Assembly: GCA_002021875.1 (NCBI GenBank)
Contig: CP018627.1
Location: 1,364,001-1,428,000 of the forward strand
Direction: 5' to 3'
DNA length: 64,000 bases
Source of the DNA: Streptomyces hygroscopicus
GTDB lineage: Bacteria > Actinomycetota > Actinomycetes > Streptomycetales > Streptomycetaceae
Position 1 is the stretch's first letter, and every line of letters begins with the position of its first letter. Below are positions 18,039 to 26,715 of the stretch, in pieces. The translations under genes were made by a program, and so were the position numbers. The notes under the pieces were generated by a model. It was not told the origin of the DNA and searched no databases. It saw only the letters and a list, made by a program, of their open reading frames with translations.

Positions 18039-18091
18039 GAGAACCATCGTTCTCCTACGCTCGCGCCTGGAAGGGGAGAATGCTCGTTCTC
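18039..18091. promoter_or_regulatory. Paired TetR-type operators GAGAA-N6-TTCTC
   Basis: GAGAACCATCGTTCTC (18039-18054) and GAGAATGCTCGTTCTC (18076-18091) are two 16-bp palindromes with identical GAGAA/TTCTC arms, 37 bp centre to centre. The second extends to GGGGAGAA/TTCTCCCC. They lie between the FAD oxidase and DUF1348 genes and are the likely sites of the TetR protein encoded at 18630. Confidence 0.7.
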
Positions 18092-18130
18092 CCCTCCCCG
18101 TCCCGCTTCCACCGCTCATAAGGAGACGCT

Positions 18131-18604
18131 GTGACCGACGCTCCACGCCCTCCGTTCCCCCCGTTCACCCGGGAGACCGCCATCCAGAAGGTCCGTCTGG
18201 CGGAAGACGGCTGGAACTCCCGCGACCCGGAGAAGGTCGCCCTGGCCTACACCGTCGACTCCCGCTGGCGGAACCGCGCGGAGTTCGTCACCGGACGCGA
18301 CGAGATCATCGCCTTTCTCACCCGCAAATGGGCGCGTGAGCTGGACTACCGGCTCATCAAGGAGCTGTGGGCCTTCGACGGCGACCGCATCGCCGTGCGC
18401 TTCGCCTACGAATGCCACGACGACTCCGGCAACTGGTTCCGCTCCTACGGCAACGAGAACTGGGAATTCGACGACGCCGGTCTGATGCGCCTGCGCTACG
18501 CGTGCATCAACGACCTCCCCATCAAGGAGTCGGAGCGTCGCTACCACTGGCCGCTCGGACGCCGCCCCGACGACCACCCCGGGCTGAGCGACCTCGGCCT
18601 CTGA
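18131..18604 (+). CDS. DUF1348 family (NTF2/SnoaL-like) protein
   Basis: A 157-residue cystatin-fold protein of the DUF1348 type. It has [20 protein letters not shown], then [36 protein letters not shown] and a tail of [15 protein letters not shown], all typical of the family (motifs quoted in parts under 21 residues). Its function is not established; the fold is used by isomerases and by stress-linked proteins. GTG 18131 follows AAGGAGA. It lies 25 bp upstream of the TetR gene and behind the paired operators, so the two form an autoregulated pair. Confidence 0.88.
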   Translation: MTDAPRPPFPPFTRETAIQKVRLAEDGWNSRDPEKVALAYTVDSRWRNRAEFVTGRDEIIAFLTRKWARELDYRLIKELWAFDGDRIAVRFAYECHDDSGNWFRSYGNENWEFDDAGLMRLRYACINDLPIKESERRYHWPLGRRPDDHPGLSDLGL

Positions 18605-18629
18605 CCGACGGCACCAGGAGAACGGCGAA

Positions 18630-19184
18630 ATGATCAGTCCCGAGACCGCGGAGCTCCGGATCCTCGACGCGGCCGAGACCCTGTTCTACGGACGGGGGCT
18701 CCAGGCGGTGGGCATGGACGAGATCCGCGCCGCCTCCGGCGTCTCCCTCAAACGGCTCTACCAGCTCTTCCCGTCCAAAGGAGAGCTCATACAGGCGTAT
18801 CTGCGGCGGCGCGACATCCGCTGGCGCCAGAGGCTGGCCGCGTACGCCGATGCCCAGGACACCCCCGAGGAGCGCGTCCTCGCGGTCTTCGACTGGCTCC
18901 ACGAGTGGTTCGGCGAGCCGGACTTCCGGGGGTGCGCCTTCAGCAACTCCTTCGGGGAGCTCGGCGCCACCTCCTCGCCCGTGGCCGAGACGGCACGCGC
19001 CCATAAGGAGGCGTTCTTCGGGTACCTCGCCGAGCTGACGGCGGCCGCGGGCAAACCGGCCTCGCTGGCCCAGCACTTGGGCCTCCTCGCCGAAGGCGCC
19101 ATCACCACCGCGGCCATCACCGGCAGCGCCGAACCCGCGCACCGGGCGAAAGAGGCCGCGCGCCTCCTGCTGGAGGCGGCATAA
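18630..19184 (+). CDS. TetR-family repressor
   Basis: A 184-residue TetR/AcrR regulator. The N-terminal helix-turn-helix reads AAETLFYGRGLQAVGMDEIR, then ASGVSLKRLYQLFPSKGEL. The C-terminal ligand domain contains VFDWLHEWFGEPDFRGCAF, a pattern of the TetR group next to small-molecule reductases. It is co-transcribed with the DUF1348 gene and probably binds the two GAGAA-N6-TTCTC sites upstream of it. The inducer is unknown. Confidence 0.9.
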   Translation: MISPETAELRILDAAETLFYGRGLQAVGMDEIRAASGVSLKRLYQLFPSKGELIQAYLRRRDIRWRQRLAAYADAQDTPEERVLAVFDWLHEWFGEPDFRGCAFSNSFGELGATSSPVAETARAHKEAFFGYLAELTAAAGKPASLAQHLGLLAEGAITTAAITGSAEPAHRAKEAARLLLEAA

Positions 19185-19202
19185 CGGATACCATCCTGTC
19201 TT

Positions 19203-20348
19203 GTGCGGGGGTGGTGGGAGCGGGGCCGGGCGCTGGGAGCAGCCCATCCCCAGGCCGTTGACCTGTGGATCGCGCTCCTGGTCCAGGCGGCCATGACGAT
19301 GCCGTTCGTGGTGCCGCGGTCACCCGATCTGGAGCCGGCGACCTGGCCCGCCTACGGGCTGACCACGCTCACCGTCGTCCCCCTGATCTGGCGTCGGCGC
19401 GCTCCCCTCGCCGTGCTGATCGCCATCATCGCGACGAGCGCGCTGTACAAGCCGGCCGTGGAGGGCCCCGGGCAGCCGCTGCCGTACACCGGGCTCGTCA
19501 TCGTCTATACGCTCGCCGCCGGTTCACCACCGTGGAAGCGGCTGGTCACCGGGGGGCTGCTGGCGGTTGCCGTGCCGGTTTCGGTGTGGCTGAACACCCG
19601 GACGGCGCGCGAGCTCACCTTCTCCCTCTTCGTGTTCGCGGCGGCCTATGTCTTCGGTCGGCTGACCGATGCCCGGCAGCGGGCGAACCGGATCGAGGCG
19701 GAGCGGGCCGCCGCCCGCGAACGGGCCAGGATCGCACGGGAGATGCACGACATCCTCTCCCATGCGGTGAGCCTGATGATCGTGCAGGCGGAGGCCGGTC
19801 CGGTGGCGGTGCGGACGGCTCCGGAGCGGGCCGAGGCCGCCTTCGACGCCATCTCCACGACGGGCCGGGAGGCGATGGTCCAGCTGCGCCGGATGCTGGG
19901 AGTGCTGCGCACGGGCGACGAGCCGGGCCCCGCCCCGCGGGAGCCGCAGCCGGGCCTGGCCGGTCTGGCCGGTCTTCTCGACCGGGTACGGGCGAGTGGC
20001 CTCGAGGTCGCGTACGAGTCGGCGGGGGCCGTGCGGCCACTGCCGGATGCCACCGGGGCGACCGTGTTCCGGATCGTCCAGGAGGCACTGACCAACGTGG
20101 TCAAGCACGCGGGAGCCCGTACCGTCTCCGTTCAACTTACGTATGGTGAGGGCGCCTTGGACATCCGAGTACTGGACGACGGGCGCGGACCGCAGTCCGG
20201 TTCCGGCGGCGGCCACGGTCTGATCGGGGTCCGCGAGCGGGCCGCGGCGCACGGCGGTACGGCGGTCACCGGGCCGGGCCCGGACGGCCGGGGCTTCGAG
20301 GTACGGGTCCGCCTCCCCGTACTCTCCTCGGCGGAGGTGGCGCGTTGA
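19203..20348 (+). CDS. Sensor histidine kinase, DesK/NarL type
   Basis: A 381-residue membrane kinase. Several hydrophobic segments occupy about residues 18-150, a coiled stretch rich in Arg/Ala/Glu follows, then the HisKA_3 H-box REMHDILSHAVSLMIVQ with the phosphorylated His. The HATPase domain contains VQEALTNVVKHAG and GHGLIGVRERAAAHGG. GTG 19203 starts 18 bp after the TetR stop. The stop overlaps the next start as TTGA, so kinase and regulator are translationally coupled. No long extracellular sensor domain is present, so it likely senses within or at the membrane. Confidence 0.93.
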   Translation: MRGWWERGRALGAAHPQAVDLWIALLVQAAMTMPFVVPRSPDLEPATWPAYGLTTLTVVPLIWRRRAPLAVLIAIIATSALYKPAVEGPGQPLPYTGLVIVYTLAAGSPPWKRLVTGGLLAVAVPVSVWLNTRTARELTFSLFVFAAAYVFGRLTDARQRANRIEAERAAARERARIAREMHDILSHAVSLMIVQAEAGPVAVRTAPERAEAAFDAISTTGREAMVQLRRMLGVLRTGDEPGPAPREPQPGLAGLAGLLDRVRASGLEVAYESAGAVRPLPDATGATVFRIVQEALTNVVKHAGARTVSVQLTYGEGALDIRVLDDGRGPQSGSGGGHGLIGVRERAAAHGGTAVTGPGPDGRGFEVRVRLPVLSSAEVAR

Positions 20349-21055
20349 CGATCCGGGTGGTGGTGGCCGACGACCAGGAGCTGGTGCGCAGCGGCTTCTC
20401 CATGATCCTTGACGCCCAGCCGGACATCGAGGTGATCGCGGAGGCGGGTGACGGGGCCGAGGCCGTCGAGGCGGTGCGGCGGCACGCGCCCGATGTGGCG
20501 CTGCTCGACATCCGGATGCCGGGTATGGACGGTATCGAGGCATGCCGCGAGATCGGCGCGGACGGCGCCTGCCGGACGGTGATGCTGACGACCTTCGACT
20601 CCGATGAGTATGTGTACGAAGCGCTGCACGCGGGCGCGAGCGGCTTCCTGCTGAAGGATGTGCGCAGGGACGATCTGGTGCACGCGGTACGGGTGGTGGC
20701 GCGGGGCGACTCGCTGCTCGCGCCGTCGGTGGCCCGGCGTCTGGTGGAGCAGTACACCCGGGCGACCGTTCGGCCACGGCGGCCCGATCCCCGCCTGGAC
20801 ATGCTGACCGCACGGGAGCGGGAGACACTGCTGCTGCTCGCGCGCGGCCTGTCGAACGCCGAGATCGCGGCGGAGCTGGTGGTCAGCGATCACACGGTCA
20901 AGACGCATGTCGGCAATGTGCTCGCCAAGCTGGGGCTGCGGGACCGGATCCAGGCGGTGATCTGCGCGTACGAGACGGGCCTGATCACGGCCGGGGATCC
21001 CCCGCCCGGGGGAGCGTCCCGGCCCGGTTCCTCCCCCGCGTCGGCGAGGAACTGA
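20345..21055 (+). CDS. NarL/LuxR-type response regulator
   Basis: Partner of the preceding kinase. The 236-residue protein has an N-terminal receiver with acidic pocket VVVADDQE, phosphorylation site VALLDIRMPGMDG and the Lys in GFLLKDVRRDD. A LuxR-type helix-turn-helix follows: LTARERETLLLLARG, SNAEIAAELVVSDHTVKTHV. The TTG start at 20345 overlaps the kinase stop by 4 bp. Targets are unknown; the serine hydrolase gene 117 bp downstream is a candidate by position only. Confidence 0.93.
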   Translation: MTIRVVVADDQELVRSGFSMILDAQPDIEVIAEAGDGAEAVEAVRRHAPDVALLDIRMPGMDGIEACREIGADGACRTVMLTTFDSDEYVYEALHAGASGFLLKDVRRDDLVHAVRVVARGDSLLAPSVARRLVEQYTRATVRPRRPDPRLDMLTARERETLLLLARGLSNAEIAAELVVSDHTVKTHVGNVLAKLGLRDRIQAVICAYETGLITAGDPPPGGASRPGSSPASARN

Positions 21056-21172
21056 CACCCGGAACAGGCTCGCGCGGGCGATCCGCGACAGACCTCCGGT
21101 CACCAGGATGGAGCCATCGGGAGCAACGGCTCATACGGCGCTCATATCGCGCCCCTATCACTGGAGTTGACC

Positions 21173-22336
21173 ATGCAGAGCACCAGACGCACGCTGCTGG
21201 CCGCGGCGCTCGTCCTGGGCGTCGTGGCGGGTCCGGCGGTGCCGCCGGCCCTCGCGGCCACCTCGTCCGCGGCGGTCCCCACGCCATCCGGGATTCCCGA
21301 GCTGGAAGCCGCCATCGCGGGTCTGCCGACGAGCGACGCGACGGCCGCGCTGGTACGGGTCGGGGGCTCCGAGGGCGTCTGGAGAGGCAGTTCGGGCGTG
21401 CACGACCTGAGGACCAACCGGCCGGCCGATCCGGCGGGCCGCTTCCGCGCCGGTTCCGTGACCAAGGTCTTCACGGCCGCCGTCGCCCTGCAGCTGGCCG
21501 CCGAGGGCACGCTCGACCTGGACCGCAGCGCTCGTTCGTATCTCCCGGAGCTGATCCCGGCGTCGTACGGGAAGGTCACCGTCCGGCAGTTGCTCAATCA
21601 CACGCACGGCATCCCGGCCCCCGACCTCCCCGGGGACACGGTCGAGGAGTGGTACGCCTACCGCTTCCGGATCCATGACCCCGAGGACATGGTCCGCTCG
21701 GCGACGTCGAAGAACCGCGAGTTCCCGCCCGGCGAGAAACAGCACTATCTGAACATCGGCTACGCCATCGCCGGTCTGATCATCGAGCGGATCTCGGGCG
21801 ACTCGTACGAACACCAGGTGACCCGCCGGATCCTGAAGCCGCTGGGGCTGCGCGACACTTATCTCCCCGGGACCGATCCGCGCATCCTCGGCCCGCACAA
21901 TCACGGCTACCAGACGATGCGGCTGGACGACGGCACGACCGGTCTGCGCGATGTGTCGGTGTGGGGGCCGACGGACGGCTGGGCGGCCGGTGACATCGTC
22001 TCGACCACGGCGGACCTGGAGCGGTTCACCAAGGCGCTGTTCCAGGGGCGGGTGGTGGGCGGCCCGCTGCTGCGGGAGATGTTCACCCTGCCGAAGGTGG
22101 CGGATCTCAAGACCGGCGACCCGGCCTCGTACTCGGTCGGCCTCTCGATGAAGAAGCTGGGCGGCCGTGAGGTGTGGGGAAAGTCGGGCAGCCGCTGGGG
22201 CTACAACACCGCCATCGCCTCCACCCGCGACGGCTCGCGCACCCTGGTCTACAGCGTCAACTCCACGGACGCCAAAGGCCAGGAGATGAACGAGGTGGTG
22301 CGGAACATCATGGTGGCCGCCTACGGCAACCCCTGA
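21173..22336 (+). CDS. Secreted serine hydrolase, class C beta-lactamase/DD-peptidase (S12) family
   Basis: A 387-residue exported enzyme with a signal peptide (about residues 1-29, cleaved after ALA). The penicillin-recognising motifs are SVTK (SxxK), YLN (YxN, in HYLNIGY) and KSG in VWGKSGSRWGYN, which replaces the usual K/H-T-G. Relatives are Streptomyces R61-type D-alanyl-D-alanine carboxypeptidases and esterases, acting outside the membrane. ATG 21173 has GGAG 7 nt upstream and is preferred to TTG 21167. It follows the two-component genes but is far enough away for its own promoter. Confidence 0.88.
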   Translation: MQSTRRTLLAAALVLGVVAGPAVPPALAATSSAAVPTPSGIPELEAAIAGLPTSDATAALVRVGGSEGVWRGSSGVHDLRTNRPADPAGRFRAGSVTKVFTAAVALQLAAEGTLDLDRSARSYLPELIPASYGKVTVRQLLNHTHGIPAPDLPGDTVEEWYAYRFRIHDPEDMVRSATSKNREFPPGEKQHYLNIGYAIAGLIIERISGDSYEHQVTRRILKPLGLRDTYLPGTDPRILGPHNHGYQTMRLDDGTTGLRDVSVWGPTDGWAAGDIVSTTADLERFTKALFQGRVVGGPLLREMFTLPKVADLKTGDPASYSVGLSMKKLGGREVWGKSGSRWGYNTAIASTRDGSRTLVYSVNSTDAKGQEMNEVVRNIMVAAYGNP

Positions 22337-22391
22337 GCGCTCGGGCGGGCAACCCCGGAACGCTCGGGGGAAAGCGCCGGGTGGCACGCGT

Positions 22392-22421
22392 GGCGGCGGT
22401 GGAACCAGTCCGACCGCCGCC
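22392..22421. terminator. Terminator between convergent serine hydrolase and ABC permease genes
   Basis: GGCGGCGGT and ACCGCCGCC form a perfect 9-bp stem with a 12-nt loop between the convergent stops at 22336 and 22448. Confidence 0.55.
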
Positions 22422-22447
22422 CGGGTCCAAGCCGTCCCGCACGCGCC

Positions 22448-24979
22448 TCAGTCCGCCTTGAGGGCCGTGAGGACGTTCAGCCGGGCCGCCCGGCGGGCGG
22501 GCCAGAGTCCCGCCACCACGCCGACGAGTGCGGCGCCCGCGAGGGCCACGGCGATGCGGCCCCAGGGGATGACCATCTCGTAGCCCTGGATGCTGTCGGA
22601 GGCGAGCCTGCCCGCGGCCCAGCCGAGGAAGATGCCCGCGCCGATGCCCAGCAGGGCCCCGAACAGCGAGATGAGGACGGACTCCAGGTGGATCATCCGC
22701 TTGGTCTGCTCGGGCTGGAGCCCCACCGCGCGCAGCATCCCGATCTCACGGGTGCGCTCGAACACGGACATCGCGAGGGTGTTGACGACTCCCAGGACGG
22801 CGATCACCACGGCCATGGCCAGCAGCCCGTACAGGACGTTGAGGAGCAGGGTGATGGACTCGCCGCCGGCGGACTCGGCCAGGTCGTCGGTGTTCCGCAG
22901 CCGGATGAGGGGGTTCTGGTCGAGGGCGCGCTGGAGGGAGCGCCGTACCGTCTCGCCGTCGCCGTCCTTGGTGTGCACCAGGACCGAGGTGTCCTCGATC
23001 TTCTTCAGATGGGGCTGGAGGGTGGCCAGCGGGATCATGGTGGCCGGGAGGAATTCGTCGCTGCGGTAGATGCCGCCGATCCGCAGGGTGCCCCGGCTGC
23101 CGTCGCCGTAGACCACCGGCACCCGCTGTCCCATGGTCCATCCGTAGATGTCGGCCGTGGAGGTGTCGATCAGCAGGTTCTTGCCGCCGCCCGCGCCCAG
23201 TGCCGCGAGCGACCCCGATACGAAGCTCGGATCGAGGAGGTCGCCGATGCTCCGGGCGTCCACACCGGTCAGGTTCACCTCGTCGCCGCCGATCCGGACG
23301 GCGCTCTCGCGCCGCGGGCTCGAGGAGGTCACGGCCGTGGACTTCGCCAGGGTGTCATGGACCGACGTGGGCAGGTGACCGCTGCTCCTCGACGAGATCT
23401 CGAAGTCGGCCGTGACGGTGTTCTCCGCCCGCTGGCGCAGCGATGTCGTGGCGGACACCGCGACCACCGTGAGACCGGTGACCAGGGACAGCCCGATCAT
23501 CAGGGCCGAGGCGGTGGAGGCGGTGCGCCGGGGGTTGCGCCGGGCGTTGCGCGGGGCCAGCGTGCCCGGGACACCGAAGCGGCGCAGGAGGGGGCCGGCC
23601 AGGGCGATGGCCGGGCCGGAGAGCGCCGGGGTCACCACGATGATGCCGATGAGCAGCAGGACGGACGGGAAGAGGACGGTGGTCCGGCCCTCCTCGCCGC
23701 TGGACGCCGTGAACACCACGCCGAGCACACCGATCACGATCAGGGCGACACCGATGGCGTTGCGCCTGCGGAGGCTGCGGACCGGCGGGGGTGTGTGGAG
23801 CGCGGACATGGCGGCCACGGGAGGCACGGCGGCGGCGCGGCGGGCGGGCAGATAGGCGGCGAGCATGGTGACGACGACGCCCACCAGGAACGAGATCAGT
23901 ACGGTGCCCGGGGCGACGACCAACGGCCCGTCGGGGAAGCCGGATCCGGTGGACGCGAACAGCTGCCGGATGCCCATGGCCACGCCGATACCGAGGAGGA
24001 ACCCCGCGGCCCCTGCGCACAGCCCCAGCAGGGCGGCCTCAATGAGGACGGAGCGGGTCACCTGGCGGCGCTCGGCGCCGACGGCCCGCATCAGGGCCAT
24101 CTCCTGCGAACGCTGGGTGACCAGCATGGTGAAGGTGTTGCCGATGACGAAGATGCCGACGAACAGGGCGATGGCCGCGAAGGCGAGCAGCACCTGGCTG
24201 AGCCCTTTGGCCCCCTCGGCGGCATCGGCCTGCTGCTGCGCGCGCAGTTGGGCCCCCGTGTTGATCTCGGAGTTCTCGGGCAGCAGGTCGCGCGCCTCGG
24301 CCGCGAGCCGCTGCTCGGAGGCGCCGCGGTCGGCCTCGAGCGAGACCGCGTCGTAGTGACCGGGCTTCAGCAGCAGCTTCTGAGCGGTGGCGTCGTCGAA
24401 GAGCACCAAGGTGCCGCCGGAGCCGGAGGTGTCGTCGGTGCGGACGATGCCGACGAGTTTCTTGTGCAGCACCGGTCCGTCGACGGCCAGCCGGACGGTG
24501 TCGCCGACCTTGTAGCCGCCCTGGTCGGCGGTGCTGGTGTCCACCAGCACCTCGTCGGGCCCGGTGGGAGCGCGTCCGGCGGTCAGCGGGTGGCGGTTGT
24601 CCTTGCCGTCGGCCTGGGGGAAGTAGTTGCCCGCCATGGTCACGTCGTCCTCGCCGAGCGGGTGGCCGTCCTTCGCGGCCACGGCGGCGGCCCCTTCGAC
24701 GGAACCGGTCACGGACGCCACGCCGGGCAGCCGTTGCAGACGCCGCAGCGTGTCCTCCCCCACGGTTCCGGGCTCGCCGGCCTTCTCGTCGAACGGCGGG
24801 GTGGCCTGGACCGAGACATTGCGCAGGGTGGTGAGGTAGCGCTCCTTGTAGGCGTTGCCGACGGTGTCGGTGAAGACGAGGGTGCCCACGACGAAGGCGA
24901 CGCCGAGCAGAACGGCGAACATGGTCATCAGCAGGCGGGCTTTGTGCGCGAGGACGTTGCGCAAGGCGGTGCGGAACAC
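22448..24979 (-). CDS. ABC transporter permease, FtsX/MacB type, two-repeat form
   Basis: An 843-residue permease with an N-terminal anchor (VLAHKARLLMTMFAVLLGVA), a large extracytoplasmic MacB-type domain, three helices, a central pair of helices and a second extracellular domain with a C-terminal three-helix FtsX block (TREIGMLRAVGLQPEQTKR). The FtsX signature appears twice (SQEMALMRAVGAERRQ and TREIGMLRAVG), so it is an internally duplicated permease of the group paired with LolD/MacB-like ATPases. Such systems act as mechanotransmitters or extrude peptides and antibiotics rather than importing solutes. It is the last gene of the block that starts with the V8-like protease. Confidence 0.92.
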   Translation of the reverse strand: MFRTALRNVLAHKARLLMTMFAVLLGVAFVVGTLVFTDTVGNAYKERYLTTLRNVSVQATPPFDEKAGEPGTVGEDTLRRLQRLPGVASVTGSVEGAAAVAAKDGHPLGEDDVTMAGNYFPQADGKDNRHPLTAGRAPTGPDEVLVDTSTADQGGYKVGDTVRLAVDGPVLHKKLVGIVRTDDTSGSGGTLVLFDDATAQKLLLKPGHYDAVSLEADRGASEQRLAAEARDLLPENSEINTGAQLRAQQQADAAEGAKGLSQVLLAFAAIALFVGIFVIGNTFTMLVTQRSQEMALMRAVGAERRQVTRSVLIEAALLGLCAGAAGFLLGIGVAMGIRQLFASTGSGFPDGPLVVAPGTVLISFLVGVVVTMLAAYLPARRAAAVPPVAAMSALHTPPPVRSLRRRNAIGVALIVIGVLGVVFTASSGEEGRTTVLFPSVLLLIGIIVVTPALSGPAIALAGPLLRRFGVPGTLAPRNARRNPRRTASTASALMIGLSLVTGLTVVAVSATTSLRQRAENTVTADFEISSRSSGHLPTSVHDTLAKSTAVTSSSPRRESAVRIGGDEVNLTGVDARSIGDLLDPSFVSGSLAALGAGGGKNLLIDTSTADIYGWTMGQRVPVVYGDGSRGTLRIGGIYRSDEFLPATMIPLATLQPHLKKIEDTSVLVHTKDGDGETVRRSLQRALDQNPLIRLRNTDDLAESAGGESITLLLNVLYGLLAMAVVIAVLGVVNTLAMSVFERTREIGMLRAVGLQPEQTKRMIHLESVLISLFGALLGIGAGIFLGWAAGRLASDSIQGYEMVIPWGRIAVALAGAALVGVVAGLWPARRAARLNVLTALKAD

Positions 24980-25073
24980 GGGCGGCCTTCCGAGAGGGTG
25001 CCGGGTGAGGGGTGCTCGGGAGCAGGGCGTACGTCAGACGTGGCGAGCGGCCGTCAGGCGCGGGGCATGGGCG

Positions 25074-25841
25074 TCAGACCTGGTACGCGGGCGTCAGGCG
25101 TCCCATGCGCTCCAGGACGGCCTCGGCGGTGGGCGCGCGGAGTTCGTCGACGATGCGCCCGTCGGCGAGGAAGACGACACGGTCCGCGTAGGAGGCGGCG
25201 ACGGGGTCGTGGGTGACCATGACGACGGTCTGACCCAGCGCGCTCGTGGAGCCGCGCAGGAACTCGAGGATCTCGGCCCCGCTGCGGGAGTCCAGGTTGC
25301 CGGTGGGCTCGTCGGCGAAGACGATGTCGGGCCGCCCGGCCAGCGCGCGGGCGACGGCGACGCGCTGCTGCTGGCCGCCGGAGAGCTGGCCGGGCCGGTG
25401 GTCGAGCCGGTCGGCCAGGCCGACGGTCTGGATGATGCTCTCCAGCCAGGCCCGCTCCGGCTTGCGGCCGGCGATGTCCATGGGGAGGGTGATGTTCTCC
25501 ACGGCGCTCAGGGTGGGCAGCAGGTTGAACGCCTGGAAGACGAAACCGATGCGGTCGCGGCGCAGCCGGGTGAGCTGACGGTCGTTCAGGGAGCCGATCT
25601 CCGTGTCGCCGAGGCGGACCGATCCGAAGGACAGCGAGTCGAGACCGGCCATGCAGTGCATCAAGGTGGACTTCCCCGACCCGGACGGACCCATGATCGC
25701 CGTGAACTGGCTCCGGACGAAGCCGACCGTGACCGTGTCGAGGGCCACCACACGGGTGTCCCCCGTGCCGTACACCTTCGTCAGGTCGGTGGCGTGGGCC
25801 GCGTAGCTCTCGGGGGCGGAAGGGGGCAGGTTCGCGTGCAT
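25074..25841 (-). CDS. ABC transporter ATPase (LolD/MacB type)
   Basis: A 255-residue ATPase with Walker [20 protein letters not shown]-loop [16 protein letters not shown], signature [15 protein letters not shown], Walker [14 protein letters not shown] and switch His in VTHDP. The TGNLDS sequence and the NLLPTL Q-loop are typical of MacB/LolD export-type ATPases. ATG 25841 (MHANLPPS) is taken because longer readings enter the upstream repeat region. It pairs with the duplicated permease 94 bp downstream. Confidence 0.94.
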   Translation of the reverse strand: MHANLPPSAPESYAAHATDLTKVYGTGDTRVVALDTVTVGFVRSQFTAIMGPSGSGKSTLMHCMAGLDSLSFGSVRLGDTEIGSLNDRQLTRLRRDRIGFVFQAFNLLPTLSAVENITLPMDIAGRKPERAWLESIIQTVGLADRLDHRPGQLSGGQQQRVAVARALAGRPDIVFADEPTGNLDSRSGAEILEFLRGSTSALGQTVVMVTHDPVAASYADRVVFLADGRIVDELRAPTAEAVLERMGRLTPAYQV

Positions 25842-26008
25842 GCCGATCCTCGGTGGACGCTCGGTGGATGCCCTCGTAGCAGAGGGAGTCGCCGCGGATG
25901 GCGACCTCCATGAGCCTCCCGCTCGGCCACCCGCCGGCGGATCCCCCGAACATCCGGCACCGCATCCCCCGATCGGGGGAGATCGCCGCGGGACCGCCAT
26001 TCCGGCCC

Positions 26009-26048
26009 GACCGCAATGACGGCCGGACCGCAATGACGGCCGGACCGC
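26009..26048. repeat. 17-bp tandem repeat upstream of the ABC operon
   Basis: GACCGCAATGACGGCCG occurs at 26009-26025 and 26026-26042, followed by a partial GACCGC. The repeats lie in the 223-bp gap between the response-regulator stop and the ABC ATPase start. They could be binding sites for the NarL-type regulator, but I cannot show this. Confidence 0.6.
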
Positions 26049-26064
26049 TGTTTCGGCGAGATCG

Positions 26065-26715
26065 CTATTCGGCACGCCCCGAGCGGAAGGCCCAGGCCGC
26101 GACCTCGACCCTGTTGCGCAGGCCCAGCTTCGCCTGGACCGACCCCAGATGCGTCTTGACGGTGCTGGGCGCGATGTACAGCTCGGCGGCGATCTCCGGG
26201 TTGGTCAGTCCGCGGGCGATGCCCTGGATGACCTCCTCCTCGCGGTCGGTCAGCGGCTCGGCCGGCTCGGCTGCGCCGCGTCGCCGCGCCTTGGTGAAGT
26301 GCTGCAGCAGACGGAGGGTGATCTGCGGGGCGACCATGGCGTCCCCGCGGACGGCCGCCCGGACGGCCTCGGTCAGCAGCGCAGGACCGGCGTCCTTGAG
26401 GAGGAAGCCCGACGCTCCGTTCGACAGCGCCGTGTACACATATTCGTCGAGGTCGAAGGTGGTGACCACGACCACTTTCGGCGCTCCGGGATGACCGCCG
26501 CCGGCCAGTCGGCGGGTGACCTCCAGACCGTCGGGCGGAGGCATCCGGATGTCCACGAGGCAGACGTCCGGCCTCGTCTCGCGGGCCAGCGACAGGGCCG
26601 AGGCCCCGTCGGCGGCCTCGGCCACCACCTCCATGTCGGACTCGGCCGACAGCACCATGCGGAACCCGGCCCGCACCAGGTGCTGATCGTCCGCGACCAG
26701 GATGCGTATGGTCAT
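26065..26715 (-). CDS. NarL/LuxR-type response regulator of the protease-linked block
   Basis: A 216-residue regulator with receiver motifs ILVADDQHLVRAG, phosphorylation site VCLVDIRMPPPDG and GFLLKDAGPAL, then a LuxR helix-turn-helix (LTDREEEVIQGIARG, TNPEIAAELYIAPSTVKTHL). ATG 26715 overlaps the kinase stop (ATGA), which fixes the start and shows translational coupling. It is placed between its kinase and the ABC genes, so the transporter is the likely target, perhaps through the 17-bp repeats just downstream. Confidence 0.94.
   Translation of the reverse strand: MTIRILVADDQHLVRAGFRMVLSAESDMEVVAEAADGASALSLARETRPDVCLVDIRMPPPDGLEVTRRLAGGGHPGAPKVVVVTTFDLDEYVYTALSNGASGFLLKDAGPALLTEAVRAAVRGDAMVAPQITLRLLQHFTKARRRGAAEPAEPLTDREEEVIQGIARGLTNPEIAAELYIAPSTVKTHLGSVQAKLGLRNRVEVAAWAFRSGRAE

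Noticed and set aside
22688..25216. 842-codon plus-strand frame over the ABC permease
   Set aside because: Shadow frame; Gly/His/Asp-rich, no domains, while the minus strand holds a clear FtsX-type permease.
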